From Corynebacterium sphenisci DSM 44792 (GTDB taxonomy: Bacteria > Actinomycetota > Actinomycetes > Mycobacteriales > Mycobacteriaceae), in assembly GCF_001941505.1 (NCBI RefSeq), contig NZ_CP009248.1, positions 2,108,001 to 2,172,000 on the forward strand: a DNA stretch of 64,000 nucleotides, read 5' to 3'. Under the pieces are notes generated by a model. It ran no database searches, was not told the DNA's origin, and worked only from the letters and a program-made list of their open reading frames with translations. Positions 8,089-21,651 of this stretch are shown here, in pieces (position 1 is the first letter of the stretch; every line of letters starts with the position of its first letter). Both the position numbers and the translations under genes were made by a program.

Positions 8089-9741
8089 GTGGCTCTCGGC
8101 GACGGCGCGCTCATCGTGCAGTCCGACAAGACGGTGCTGCTGGAGACCGCGCACCCGGACGCCGAGGCCGCCCGCGCGGCGCTGGCGCCCTTCGCGGAGC
8201 TGGAGCGCGCCCCGGAGCACGTGCACACCTACCGGGTGACCCCCCTGGCGCTGTGGAACGCCCGCGCCGCCGGGCACGACGCCGAGCAGGTCGTCGACGC
8301 CCTGGAGCGGCACTCCCGCTTCCCGGTGCCGCAGGCGCTGCTCATCGACATCGCCGAGACCATGGACCGCTACGGCCGGCTCACCCTGGCCCGGCATCCC
8401 GCGCACGGGCTCATCCTCAGCGCCGCGGACCCGGCGGTGCTCGCCGAAATCGCCCGGCACAAGCGGATCCGGCCGATGCTCGGCGAGCGGATCGACGCCG
8501 ACACCTTCGCGGTGCACCCCTCCGAACGCGGCCGGATCAAGCAGGAGCTGCTCAAGGTGGGCTGGCCGGCGGCGGACACCGCCGGCTACGTCGACGGGGA
8601 GGCGCACCCGATCTCCTGGGCGGAGCCGGCGGACTGGTCCCTGCGCGACTACCAGCGCCAGGCCGCGGACGCCTTCCGCGACGGCGGCTCCGGGGTGGTG
8701 GTGCTGCCCTGCGGCTCCGGCAAGACCCTGGTCGGCGCCGCGGCCATGGTCGACGCCGGGCGCACCACCCTGATCCTGGTCACCAACACCGTCGCCGGCC
8801 GGCAGTGGCGCGATGAGCTCATCGCCCGCACCAGCCTCACCGCCGAGGAGATCGGCGAGTACTCCGGGGAGCGCAAGGAGATCCGCCCGGTGACCATCGC
8901 CACCTACCAGGTGGTCACCCGGAAGACGAAGGGCGAGTACCGGGCCCTGGAGCTGTTCGACTCCCGGGACTGGGGGCTCATCATCTACGACGAGGTGCAC
9001 CTGCTGCCCGCCCCGGTGTTCCGGATGAGCGCCGACCTGCAGTCCCGGCGCCGGCTGGGGCTCACCGCCACCCTGGTGCGCGAGGATGGCCGGGAGGGCG
9101 ACGTGTTCAGCCTGATCGGGCCGAAGCGCTTTGACGCGCCGTGGAAGGACATCGAGGCCCAGGGCTGGATCGCCCCGGCGGAGTGCATCGAGGTGCGGGT
9201 CACCCTCACCGAGGGCGAGCGGATGGCCTACGCCACCGCCGAACCCGCCGACCGCTACCGGCTGGCCGCCTGCGCCGCCTCGAAGACCCCGGTGATCCGG
9301 GATCTGGTGGCCCGGCACCGCGGCGCGCCCACCCTGGTCATCGGCGGCTACCTGGACCAGCTGGAGGAGCTCGGCGGGGTGCTCGGCGCCCCGGTCATCG
9401 ACGGCTCCACCCCGAACCGGCGCCGCGAGGAGCTCTTCGCCGCCTTCCGCGCCGGGGAGGTGCGCACCCTGGTGGTGTCCAAGGTGGCGAACTTCTCCAT
9501 CGACCTGCCCGAGGCGGCGGTGGCGGTGCAGGTCTCCGGCACCTTCGGCTCCCGGCAGGAGGAGGCCCAGCGGCTGGGCCGGCTGCTGCGGCCCAAGGCC
9601 GACGGCGGCGGGGCGGTGTTCTACTCGGTGGTCGCCCGGGACACCCTGGACGCCGAGTACGCCGCGCACCGGCAGCGCTTCCTCGCCGAGCAGGGCTACG
9701 CCTACCGGATCGCCGACGCCGCGGAGCTGCTCGGCGACTGA
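8089..9741 (+). CDS. XPB-like DNA repair helicase (superfamily 2)
   Basis: ATP-dependent 3'-5' DNA helicase/translocase of the bacterial XPB family, 550 residues, very close to mycobacterial XPB. It has an N-terminal conserved region (LIVQSDKTVLLE, then ERAPEHVHTYR), Walker A PCGSGKT at residues 207-213, DEVH box 301-304, motif III GLTAT 324-328, and motifs V-VI 'LVVSKVANFSIDLPEA' and 'QEEAQRLGRLLRPK'. The GTG start is chosen because the protein then begins just before LIVQSDK as in relatives; a longer frame opens at 8032 without homology. It is probably co-transcribed with the helicase-associated gene upstream. Confidence 0.93.
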   Translation: MALGDGALIVQSDKTVLLETAHPDAEAARAALAPFAELERAPEHVHTYRVTPLALWNARAAGHDAEQVVDALERHSRFPVPQALLIDIAETMDRYGRLTLARHPAHGLILSAADPAVLAEIARHKRIRPMLGERIDADTFAVHPSERGRIKQELLKVGWPAADTAGYVDGEAHPISWAEPADWSLRDYQRQAADAFRDGGSGVVVLPCGSGKTLVGAAAMVDAGRTTLILVTNTVAGRQWRDELIARTSLTAEEIGEYSGERKEIRPVTIATYQVVTRKTKGEYRALELFDSRDWGLIIYDEVHLLPAPVFRMSADLQSRRRLGLTATLVREDGREGDVFSLIGPKRFDAPWKDIEAQGWIAPAECIEVRVTLTEGERMAYATAEPADRYRLAACAASKTPVIRDLVARHRGAPTLVIGGYLDQLEELGGVLGAPVIDGSTPNRRREELFAAFRAGEVRTLVVSKVANFSIDLPEAAVAVQVSGTFGSRQEEAQRLGRLLRPKADGGGAVFYSVVARDTLDAEYAAHRQRFLAEQGYAYRIADAAELLGD

Positions 9742-9770
9742 CCCGCCCGCGCGGGCCTATCATCGGGCGC

Positions 9771-10418
9771 ATGAGCCAGTTCCGGATCCCGGTCGATGAC
9801 GCCCATGTGCGCGCGCACAACGAGTACTTCCGGGACAGCCGCCGGCTGCGGCTGTCCGCCGCCATCATGGCGGTGCTGCTGTGGGCCGCCGGCGCGGTGC
9901 TGCTGTGGCGGCTCGGGCACACCGGCTGGCCGCTGTTCCTGGGCATCGCCGCGTTCGTCTTCGGCGTCATGTGCGCCCTGGTGGCGCTGACCCTGCCGCG
10001 CACCATCGGCACGCCCCGGCAGCTCTACGACGACCATCCGCTGGCCCCGGCGGTGATCGCCGAGATCGGCCCCCGGGACATGACCCTGCTGGCCCTGGTG
10101 GACACCGCCGCGGAGGAGGGCACCGATCCGCGCCCGGCGCTGGCGGTGCGCACCGTCACCGGCCTGCCCGGGGTGGCCCGCGCCGTGGGCGCCCGGGTGC
10201 CGGCGGTGGCCGTCGGCGGCCGGCACTCCGCCGCGGCGATCCACTATGACGAGGTCACCCCGGTGCCGGTGTGCTGGGCCACCCCGGACGCGGCCGCGGT
10301 GGCCGCCGCGGAGGCGGAGATCCCGGAGCGGCGCTGGCGGGTGCTCGCCGAGGCGATCGACCGGGTCGGCGAGGTCCGGGCCACCAAACGGGGGCTGCTG
10401 CCCCTGGCCAGGGGCTGA
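9771..10418 (+). CDS. DUF3239 family membrane protein
   Basis: A 215-residue actinobacterial protein of unknown function. Two adjacent membrane segments (about residues 28-48 and 54-74, 'AAIMAVLLWAAGAVLLWRLG' and 'FLGIAAFVFGVMCALVAL') are followed by a cytoplasmic domain with 'YDDHPLAPAVIAEI', 'LLALVDTA' and a C-terminal 'WRVLAEAIDRVGEVRATKRGLLPL'. The leaderless start is clear: TATCAT at 9758-9763, 7 nt before ATG. It is convergent with the esterase gene and separated from it by 15 bases. Confidence 0.7.
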   Translation: MSQFRIPVDDAHVRAHNEYFRDSRRLRLSAAIMAVLLWAAGAVLLWRLGHTGWPLFLGIAAFVFGVMCALVALTLPRTIGTPRQLYDDHPLAPAVIAEIGPRDMTLLALVDTAAEEGTDPRPALAVRTVTGLPGVARAVGARVPAVAVGGRHSAAAIHYDEVTPVPVCWATPDAAAVAAAEAEIPERRWRVLAEAIDRVGEVRATKRGLLPLARG

Positions 10419-10433
10419 GCCCCGGCCGCCGGG

Positions 10434-11606
10434 TCAGCGGCGCCAGCTCGCCTCATTGGCCGCGTCCACCGCGGCCTTGTCGTACTCCCCGGCCGGGTCC
10501 GCGGGCAGCTTCCGGCTGGTGCCGGTGGCGGCGAGCACATGGCGGGCCAGATCCGTGATCCGCGCCCGGTGCACCGCCGGCGGGGTGACCAGGTGGGTGC
10601 CCAGGAACTCCACGACCTCCGCGGCCCCGCCGGCGGCGGCCGCCGCGGCGGCGAGCTCCGCGCCGCCGTGGGCCATGTCGTCATGGGAGGCCAGCTGCAC
10701 GTGCAGCCGGGGCAGCAGTGCGGGATCGGCGTGCACCGGGGAGGCCACCGCCGAGGCCGGGTCCACCGCCGCGCCGAAGATCCAGGCCATGGTCCCCGGC
10801 TCGTAGCCGGCCAGGTCCACCGCGGGCATGGTCAGCGCCAGGGAGGCCACCTCCGCCCCCGTCAGCGCCGCCAGGGTGCACACCTGCCCCGCGGAGCTGG
10901 TGCCCCACAGCACCGTGGTCGCGGGGGTCGCGCCGAGCTCCGCCGCGGCCCAGTCGACCGCCGCCCGCAGATCCGCCACCGCCGCCGGCAGCGGATGCTC
11001 CGGGGCGAGCCGGTAGTCCACGTCCACCACGATCGCCCCGGAGCGCTCCGCCAGGGCCGCGCAGTCCGGGGAGAACCCGGCCTCGCGGGCCGCGCCATCG
11101 CCCATCCACCAGGTGGCGCCGTGGGCGGCGATGACCACCGCCCCGGTGGGCTCGGTGGGGGTGAACACGGTGGCGCCGATCTCCGCCACCGGAGCCACCC
11201 CGGCCGGCGGGGCCGGCTCCGGGAAGGGGTCCGCACCGCCGTCACCGCGGGCCAGCGCCCCCGCCGGCCAGCCCGGCCGGGCGGGCACCGGGATGCGCAC
11301 CTCCCGCCAGGTGGTGCCGGGCCGGGCGTAGGCGGTGAAGGGGGCGGTGTGGTTCACCCCGGCGCCGAGCACCAGCATCGCCGCATGCACCACCGCGTCG
11401 GGGCGGCGGGCGGCCATGGCGTTGGCCCGGTCCCGGGCGGCGCGGACCTCGGCCAGCCACCCCGGGTGGGCGCCGGACCCGGCCGGCCGCGGCGGCGGCA
11501 CCGGCAGCGGGTCGGCGAAGCAGGCGACATGCTCCTCGAGGTAGTCGGTCAGCTGCCGCAGCCGCTGCTCATCGGTGGTCACCGGGGTGAACTGGTCCTC
11601 GCTCAT
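10434..11606 (-). CDS. Alpha/beta-hydrolase esterase (HSL-like)
   Basis: Cytoplasmic esterase-type hydrolase of 390 residues. The hormone-sensitive-lipase layout is visible: oxyanion block 'AAHGATWWMGDG', then 'AIVVDVDYRLAPEHPLPAAVADLRAAVDW', then the nucleophile elbow 'WGTSSAGQV'. The usual HSL motif is GDSAGG; here the residue after S-x is Ala (GTSSA) followed by Gly, a mild deviation worth noting. Candidate acid and base lie in 'QLASHDDMAHGG' and 'FLGTHLVTP'. The N-terminal 60 residues are helical and unlike simple esterases. Start ATG 11606 is leaderless (TACAAT 7 nt upstream). The substrate is unknown. Confidence 0.8.
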   Translation of the reverse strand: MSEDQFTPVTTDEQRLRQLTDYLEEHVACFADPLPVPPPRPAGSGAHPGWLAEVRAARDRANAMAARRPDAVVHAAMLVLGAGVNHTAPFTAYARPGTTWREVRIPVPARPGWPAGALARGDGGADPFPEPAPPAGVAPVAEIGATVFTPTEPTGAVVIAAHGATWWMGDGAAREAGFSPDCAALAERSGAIVVDVDYRLAPEHPLPAAVADLRAAVDWAAAELGATPATTVLWGTSSAGQVCTLAALTGAEVASLALTMPAVDLAGYEPGTMAWIFGAAVDPASAVASPVHADPALLPRLHVQLASHDDMAHGGAELAAAAAAAGGAAEVVEFLGTHLVTPPAVHRARITDLARHVLAATGTSRKLPADPAGEYDKAAVDAANEASWRR

Positions 11607-11613
11607 GGCGGCC

Positions 11614-11646
11614 ATTGTAGGGCCGGGGGAACCCGCCCCGTACCCT
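11614..11646. promoter_or_regulatory. Divergent leaderless promoters, esterase and aminotransferase
   Basis: TACAAT on the minus strand (11614-11619) lies 7 nt before esterase ATG 11606. TACCCT on the plus strand (11641-11646) lies 6 nt before aminotransferase ATG 11653. The two starts are only 46 bases apart, so each -35 region overlaps the other promoter. Confidence 0.6.
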
Positions 11647-11652
11647 GTCCCC

Positions 11653-12831
11653 ATGACCCGAACCGTCTCCCGCCTGCGCCCCCTGGGCGAGACCATCTTC
11701 GCCGTGGTCGGCGAGGCCGCCGCGGCCCACGGGGCGGTGAACCTGGGCCGGGGCACCCCGGCGGCCGGCGCCCCGGAGGCGGTCGCCGAGGAGGCCCGCG
11801 CCCAGATCGCCGCCGGCAACAACCAGTACCCGCCGGCCCGCGGCGAGGCCGGGCTGCGGGAGGCGATCTGCGCCGAACGCGCCCGGCGCACCGGCGCCGG
11901 CTACGACCCGGCCACCGAATGCCTGGTCACCGTCGGCGCCACGGAGGCGATCATGTCCGCGGTGCTGGGACTGGTGGAGCCGGGCGCCGAGGTGGTGCTC
12001 ATCGAGCCCTACTACGACTCCTACCGGGCGGCCGCGGCGCTTGCCGGCGCCCGGGTGCGGGCGGTGCCGCTGCTGCACGATGAGGCCGCGGGCTGGCATC
12101 TGGACCGGGCGGCGCTGGCCGCGGCGGTGGGCGCCGACACCGGGCTCATCATCGTCAACTCCCCGCACAACCCCACCGGGGCGGTGCTGCCGGCGGGGGA
12201 TCTCGCCGCGGTGGCGGAGGCGGCCCGGCGGGCGGGGTGCCCGGTGCTCTCCGACGAGGTCTACGAGCGGCTCATCTTCGACGGCTCGGCGCACCGCTCC
12301 ATCGCGGAGCTGCCCGGGATGCGGGAGCGCACCCTCATCGCCTCCAGCGCGGCGAAGACCTTCAACGTCACCGGCTGGAAGATCGGCTGGCTGCTGGGCC
12401 CGGCGGATATGGTGCAGGCGGCGTTGGCGCCGAAGCAGTTCCTCACCTGCGTCGCCGGCGCCCCCTTCCAGGCCGCTGTGGCCCGCGGGCTCGCCGACTG
12501 CGACGGCTGGGTGCGCCGGAACACCGCCTGGTTGGCGGCGAACCGGGATCTGCTCCTGGAGCGGCTGGCGGGGCTCGGCATCGAGGCCCACGGCGCCGAC
12601 GCGGGCTATTTCGTGCTCGCCGACTGCGCCCCGCTGGGCCTGGGCGATGCGATGGAGGTCTCCCGCCGGCTGCCCGCCGAGGCCGGGGTGGCGGTCATCC
12701 CGGTACCCGCCTTCGTCGAGGATCCGACTCACCCCCGGTGGCGGAACCTGATCCGGCTGAGCTTCGCCGCCGGCCCGGAGGCGATCGAGGCCGGCTGCGA
12801 CCGGCTGGCGGCGCACCTGGGCCGCCCCTAG
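11653..12831 (+). CDS. PLP-dependent class I/II aminotransferase, DapC-like
   Basis: Pyridoxal-phosphate aminotransferase of 392 residues, closest in my recollection to the mycobacterial Rv0858c type (proposed N-succinyl-diaminopimelate aminotransferase for lysine biosynthesis). Visible fold-type I residues: 'NQYPPARGEAGLREAI', 'VTVGATEAI', 'NSPHNPTGAVL', 'LSDEVYERLIF', the Schiff-base Lys235 in 'SSAAKTFNVTGWKIGW', and a C-terminal Arg in 'NLIRLSF'. The usual 'QGFPD' near residue 33 is 'RGTPA', so substrate preference may differ. Kynurenine or other aromatic aminotransferase activity cannot be excluded. It is followed by a strong hairpin. Confidence 0.85.
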   Translation: MTRTVSRLRPLGETIFAVVGEAAAAHGAVNLGRGTPAAGAPEAVAEEARAQIAAGNNQYPPARGEAGLREAICAERARRTGAGYDPATECLVTVGATEAIMSAVLGLVEPGAEVVLIEPYYDSYRAAAALAGARVRAVPLLHDEAAGWHLDRAALAAAVGADTGLIIVNSPHNPTGAVLPAGDLAAVAEAARRAGCPVLSDEVYERLIFDGSAHRSIAELPGMRERTLIASSAAKTFNVTGWKIGWLLGPADMVQAALAPKQFLTCVAGAPFQAAVARGLADCDGWVRRNTAWLAANRDLLLERLAGLGIEAHGADAGYFVLADCAPLGLGDAMEVSRRLPAEAGVAVIPVPAFVEDPTHPRWRNLIRLSFAAGPEAIEAGCDRLAAHLGRP

Positions 12832-12858
12832 GCGCCGGAGCCCGGCGGCGCAGACGAC

Positions 12859-12896
12859 GAAGGCCCCTTTCCCCGGTGGTGGGGGAAGGGGCCTTC
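12859..12896. terminator. Bidirectional hairpin terminator
   Basis: Stem of about 16 bp with one mismatch: GAAGGCCCCTTTCCCC pairs with GGGGGAAGGGGCCTTC around a short GGTGGT-type loop. It sits between the plus-strand aminotransferase and the minus-strand rRNA operon and could serve the former. Confidence 0.65.
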
Positions 12897-12937
12897 ATAG
12901 GCGTCACCCCCCGGTGGGGCGGGTGGGCACATGCCGA

Positions 12938-12988
12938 ACGCCCCCGGGGTGCCGGGCCCCTTGTGGGGGCCGGGCGCCTCGGGGGCGT
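12938..12988 (-). terminator. Candidate terminator of the rRNA operon
   Basis: Downstream of the 5S gene the minus strand can fold a long GC hairpin (outer CGCCCCCG/CGGGGGCG, inner GGCCCCC-ACAA-GGGGCC). No clear T tract follows. Confidence 0.5.
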
Positions 12989-13009
12989 CGGGTCGTGATT
13001 GGTTTGTGG

Positions 13010-13126
13010 CCGGCGGTGTCCTACTCTCCCACACCCTCCCGGGTGCAGTACCATCGGCGCTGGCGGGCTTAGCTTCCGGGTTCGGAATGGGACCGGGCGT
13101 GGCCCCGCCGCTTTCGCCACCGACAC
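13010..13126 (-). rRNA. rrf: 5S ribosomal RNA
   Basis: Read on the minus strand it has the 5S core 'CGGTCCCATTCCGAACCCGG', 'AAGCTAAGCC' and 'GATGGTACTGC', then 'GTGGGAGAGTAGGACACCGCC'. The terminal helix pairs TCGGTGGC with ACCGCCGG (wobble pairs allowed), which sets the ends to within a few bases. Confidence 0.95.
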
Positions 13127-13279
13127 GTGTTACGGGAAACCCACCAAAAAAGCACTGCATGCCTATGGTGGGCGGTGTTGTCCCAGATACTGGATGGTGG
13201 ACGCGAGCAAAAGCTCTATTCTTCGTGTTGTCGTGCGCACACCTCGACCCGTTGCTCCCACCGCTCGGGGTGGGGGGTT

Positions 13280-18272
<4,993 letters not shown>

Positions 18273-18492
18273 GCTTTTAAGTGAAAAGCCCGAAAACTGG
18301 CAAAAAGAACAAACAACAAACCAGGACCCAAACAGACCCCAGTCTGGCGTATTGTCCAAAAAACGCGCGCACCCGAAGCCCTTGACGGGGAACAAACCGG
18401 GCACACGCTCATCAGTGATTGTTTCAAGAGCCCCTGAAAAAGACTCCCGGCACCATCACCGGAAAAATAAGTAGTACATCGGCACACTATCG

Positions 18493-18507
18493 AGTTCTCA
18501 CACAACA
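18493..18507 (-). promoter_or_regulatory. boxA-like element in the 16S leader
   Basis: Minus-strand TGTTGTGTGAGAACT, a copy of the spacer element. It lies between the promoters and the mature 16S 5' end, where antitermination boxes are expected. Confidence 0.6.
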
Positions 18508-18561
18508 CGCGCATACCAGGACCACATGGTCGAACCATCCGGTCCGTGGCAGCAGGATTGG

Positions 18562-18590
18562 AGTCTACATCATCCGCGCCGCGACCGCAA
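18562..18590 (-). promoter_or_regulatory. rRNA operon promoter, proximal
   Basis: -35 TTGCGG (18590-18585), 17-nt spacer, -10 TAGACT (18567-18562). TAGACT is a typical actinobacterial rrn -10. Confidence 0.7.
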
Positions 18591-18646
18591 AGTCGGGCTG
18601 AATCGGAGGTGAACTCCCGGCCAACGCCTGCGCGCTGACCCGGCTT

Positions 18647-18675
18647 ACAGTACACACCTCCCCCGCCAACGGCAA
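18647..18675 (-). promoter_or_regulatory. rRNA operon promoter, distal
   Basis: -35 TTGCCG (18675-18670), 17-nt spacer, -10 TACTGT (18652-18647). It lies immediately after the murA stop codon, the same place as the rrn promoter region in mycobacteria. Confidence 0.6.
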
Positions 18676-18684
18676 AACCGCAGC

Positions 18685-19965
18685 TCAGCGGTGGTGCCGG
18701 CCGGCCCCCTCGCGGCGGATGTCCGCGCCCAGGGCGGAGAGCGTGGCCACGAAATCCGGGTAGCCGCGGTCGATGTGGAACACGTCGTGGACCTCGGTGA
18801 CCCCGCCGGGCTCGGCGCACAGCCCCGCCAGCACCAGCCCGGCGCCGGCCCGGATGTCCGAGGCCCACACCGGTGCGGAGCTGAGCCGCTCCTTGCCCCG
18901 GATCATCACGTGGTGGCCGTCGATGGTGGCCTCCGCGCCGAGCCGGATCATCTCGTCGACGAAGCGGAACCGGGACTCGAAGACGTTCTCGGTGAGGATG
19001 GAGGCGCCCTCGCTGACCGCGGCCAGGGCGATCGCCATCGGCTGCAGATCGGTGGGGAAGCCCGGGAAGGGCAGGGTCTGGTAGTTCACCGCGCGCAGCC
19101 GGCCCACCCCGCGCACCCGGAAGCCCGCCGGGTAGGACTCCACCTGGGCCCCGGCCACCCGGAGCTTCTCCAGGGGCAGGTGCAGGTGGATCGGGTCGAT
19201 GCCGCCGACGGTGACGTCGCCGCCGGTCATCGCCGCGGCGTAGGCCCAGGTGCCGGCGACGATCCGGTCGCCGACCACCTCATGCTCGGCCGGGTGCAGC
19301 CGCTCCACCCCGTCCACGGTGATCGTGTTCGTGCCGGCGCCGTCGATCCGGGCGCCCATGGACACGAGCATCTCGCAGAGATCCACGATCTCCGGTTCCC
19401 GGGCGGCGTTGTCCAGGGTGGTCACCCCCTCGGCGAGCACCGCGGCGGTGAGGATGTTCTCGGTGGCGCCCACCGAGGGGAAGTCCAGCTTGATCCGGGC
19501 CCCGCGCAGCCGGCCGGCCTCCGCGACCAGGCAGCCGTGCTCGATCCGGGTGCTCGCGCCGAGCTTCTCCAGGCCCAGCTGGTGCATGTCCAGCGGCCGG
19601 GAGCCGATCGCGTCGCCGCCGGGCAGCGCCACCACGGCCCGCCGGCAGCGGGCGGTGAGCGGGCCCAGCACGCACACCGAGGCCCGGAACTGGCGCACCG
19701 CGTCGAAGTCCGCCCGGGGGGAGAGATCCCCGGGCACGGTGATCGCCACGGTGTCCCCGCTGTGCTCCACGGTGCAGCCCAGGCCCTCCAGCACATTGCG
19801 CATCAGGGGCACGTCGTCGATGTCCGGGCAGTTGCGCAACACCGTGGTGCCCTCGGCGAGCAGCGCCGCCCCCATCAGCTTGAGCACGGAGTTCTTCGCG
19901 CCGGAGACCCGCACCTGACCGTTGAGCCGGGCTCCGCCGCCGACGAGGAATCGTTCTTGGTCCAC
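18685..19965 (-). CDS. murA: UDP-N-acetylglucosamine 1-carboxyvinyltransferase MurA, Asp-type active site
   Basis: First committed enzyme of peptidoglycan synthesis, transferring enolpyruvate from PEP to UDP-GlcNAc in the cytoplasm; 426 residues, full length. '[23 protein letters not shown]' holds the conserved Lys/Asn pair, and '[13 protein letters not shown]' and '[11 protein letters not shown]' are present. The loop that carries the fosfomycin-reactive Cys in E. coli (Cys115) reads '[15 protein letters not shown]', with Asp118 instead, as in mycobacteria. This predicts intrinsic fosfomycin insensitivity. GTG start. The rRNA operon follows 12 bases after the distal promoter, an arrangement shared with mycobacteria. 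Confidence 0.95.
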   Translation of the reverse strand: MDQERFLVGGGARLNGQVRVSGAKNSVLKLMGAALLAEGTTVLRNCPDIDDVPLMRNVLEGLGCTVEHSGDTVAITVPGDLSPRADFDAVRQFRASVCVLGPLTARCRRAVVALPGGDAIGSRPLDMHQLGLEKLGASTRIEHGCLVAEAGRLRGARIKLDFPSVGATENILTAAVLAEGVTTLDNAAREPEIVDLCEMLVSMGARIDGAGTNTITVDGVERLHPAEHEVVGDRIVAGTWAYAAAMTGGDVTVGGIDPIHLHLPLEKLRVAGAQVESYPAGFRVRGVGRLRAVNYQTLPFPGFPTDLQPMAIALAAVSEGASILTENVFESRFRFVDEMIRLGAEATIDGHHVMIRGKERLSSAPVWASDIRAGAGLVLAGLCAEPGGVTEVHDVFHIDRGYPDFVATLSALGADIRREGAGRHHR

Positions 19966-20005
19966 GGCTCAACCCAATCACATTTCCGCGCCTAGGGTTG
20001 GGAGC

Positions 20006-20605
20006 ATGTCCGTGCATCTCACCCGCATATACACGCGCACCGGCGACGACGGCAGCACCGGGTTGGCCGACTTCTCCCGGGTGCCCAAGGACGATCCGCG
20101 GCTGGTCGCCTACGCCGACTGCGAGGAGGCCAATGCCGCGATCGGCGCGGCCCTGGCGCTGGCCGAGGTGCCGGAGGCCATTGCCGGGGTGCTGCGGGAG
20201 GTGCAGAACGATCTCTTCGACGCGGGGGCGGATCTGGCCACCCCGGTGGTGCCGGAGCCGAAGCATCCGCCGCTGCGGATCCGGCAGGACTACATCGACC
20301 GGCTGGAGCGCCACTGCGATCGCTTCAACGCGGATCTGCCGGCGCTGGACTCGTTCATCCTGCCCGGGGGCACCCCGGCGGCGGCGCTGCTGCATGTGGC
20401 GCGCACCGTGGTGCGCCGCGCGGAGCGCTCGGCGTGGACGGCGGTGCGGGAGCACCCGGGGGACTGCTCGGCGCTGCCGGCGAAGTACCTCAACCGGCTC
20501 TCCGATCTGCTGTTCATCCTGGCCCGGGTGGCCTCGGCGGGCGCGGAGGTGCGCTGGCGCCCCGGCGGGGACCGGGATCCGGACGGGGCCGGCGCCGGAG
20601 ACTAG
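20006..20605 (+). CDS. pduO: ATP:cob(I)alamin adenosyltransferase, PduO type
   Basis: Makes coenzyme B12 by transferring the adenosyl group of ATP to cob(I)alamin; 199 residues, typical length. It starts with the ATP-binding 'RIYTRTGDDGSTGLADFSRVPKDDPRLVAYAD' (motif TRTGDDGSTGL at residues 9-19). The corrinoid-binding residues lie in 'LDSFILPGGTPAAALLHVARTVVRRAER' and 'LNRLSDLLFILAR'. The leaderless start is supported by TAGGGT 7 nt before ATG. It is divergent from murA, with 40 bases between starts. It fits with the cobalamin genes 2.5 kb away. Confidence 0.92.
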   Translation: MSVHLTRIYTRTGDDGSTGLADFSRVPKDDPRLVAYADCEEANAAIGAALALAEVPEAIAGVLREVQNDLFDAGADLATPVVPEPKHPPLRIRQDYIDRLERHCDRFNADLPALDSFILPGGTPAAALLHVARTVVRRAERSAWTAVREHPGDCSALPAKYLNRLSDLLFILARVASAGAEVRWRPGGDRDPDGAGAGD

Positions 20606-20633
20606 GCCGTGGCGCGCCGGCGGCGCCGGGCGC

Positions 20634-21470
20634 TCAGGGCAGGGCGCCGATCCGGCGGGCGGCGTTGACCGCCTCGTAGCGGGTGTGCGCGCCGAGTTTG
20701 CGCATCACCGAGCGCAGGTAGGACTTCACCGTCTCCGCGCCGATGCCCATCTCCTCGGCGGCCTCGACGTTGGTGTGGCCCAGGGCGACGCAGGCCAGCA
20801 CGTCGAGCTCCCGGGCGGAGAGCTTGGTGGTCTGCTTCACCCGCACCGGGGAGACCATCTGGTCGCAGAGCTCCTCCAGCTCCTCGCGGACCATGTCGTC
20901 CTCGATCCGGTTGGCGAGCATCCGCAGCCGGGAGTGCGTGGAGCGCACCTGCTCCCATTCCGCCCCGTTCATCACCCGGCGGCTCTTGCCGGGGCCGCCG
21001 CGGTCCATGGAGCGGCAGGCGTCGGCGATGGCCAGGTCCTGCTCCAGGCAGCGGGCGGTCATGGTGACCTCCTCGAGGACCTTGTCGCCCAGCCGCACCG
21101 AGGAGTGCACCCCGGAGTAGAGCACCCCGCGGATGTTGCGGTTGACGATCACCGGCACCGCGACCAGGGAGTGCAGCCCCTCGTCGCGGATCGCCTCGTC
21201 GTATTCGTGGGTGATCACCTTCGCGCGCAGGTAGTCGCTGACCCCCACCGGCCGGCGGGTGGCCAGCACCCGGCCGCCGACCCCGGCGCCGGCCTCGACC
21301 AGCAGGTCGTGCAGGGCCGGGGTGCGCAACCCCACCCAGTGCGAGATCTTCAGCTTGCCGGGCTCCGCGACCTCGCCGTACATGGTCACCGGGATGCCCG
21401 TGACGTTCTTGAGGTTGATCAGCGCCGAGCGGATCACCTCGTTGTCGTCGGCGATGCGGTGGGGGTCCAT
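20634..21470 (-). CDS. ramA: LuxR-type regulator of acetate metabolism RamA
   Basis: Global carbon regulator of Corynebacterium, controlling acetate, gluconate and other genes. The 278 residues match C. glutamicum RamA along the whole length: GAF-like N-terminal domain (about residues 15-150, 'VTGIPVTMYGEV', 'WVGLRTPALHDLL', 'GGRVLATRRPVGVSDY'), and a C-terminal LuxR HTH (about 210-275, 'TKLSARELDVLACVALGHTNVEAAEEMG', 'VKSYLRSVMRKLGAHTRYEAVNAARRIG'). ATG 21470 has the RBS AGGAGG 7 nt upstream. An ATG at 21548 is also in frame and would add 26 residues. C. glutamicum RamA starts at the position chosen here. Confidence 0.95.
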   Translation of the reverse strand: MDPHRIADDNEVIRSALINLKNVTGIPVTMYGEVAEPGKLKISHWVGLRTPALHDLLVEAGAGVGGRVLATRRPVGVSDYLRAKVITHEYDEAIRDEGLHSLVAVPVIVNRNIRGVLYSGVHSSVRLGDKVLEEVTMTARCLEQDLAIADACRSMDRGGPGKSRRVMNGAEWEQVRSTHSRLRMLANRIEDDMVREELEELCDQMVSPVRVKQTTKLSARELDVLACVALGHTNVEAAEEMGIGAETVKSYLRSVMRKLGAHTRYEAVNAARRIGALP

Positions 21471-21553
21471 CCAGCTTCCTCCTGCTGACGCGCCCCGTAC
21501 ATCGCCCGGTGGTCCGTCAACCCCGAGCGGGGGCAGGTTTCGGTTCATGGGTG

Positions 21554-21559
21554 ATTATA
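21554..21559 (-). promoter_or_regulatory. ramA promoter, consensus -10
   Basis: TATAAT, a perfect consensus, lies 5 nt before the ATG at 21548 and 83 nt before the main ramA start. A weak -35 TGTTCC sits 17 nt further upstream. Depending on the exact start, the mRNA is a leader of about 75 nt or a leaderless message beginning at the upstream AUG. Confidence 0.55.
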
Positions 21560-21651
21560 CCCGCGAACCGGGCATGGGAACAGGGGACGCTTCGTGACCC
21601 GGGTGAGGTCCGTCGCCCCCGCGGGGCACCCCCGGCCCCCGGCGGCCACCC

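Noticed and set aside
5626..9669. A 1347-codon open frame on the minus strand opposite the helicase genes
   Set aside because: It is the antisense shadow of two well-conserved genes in very GC-rich DNA, is made of Gly/Arg/Gln/His-rich sequence without domains, and lacks an RBS.
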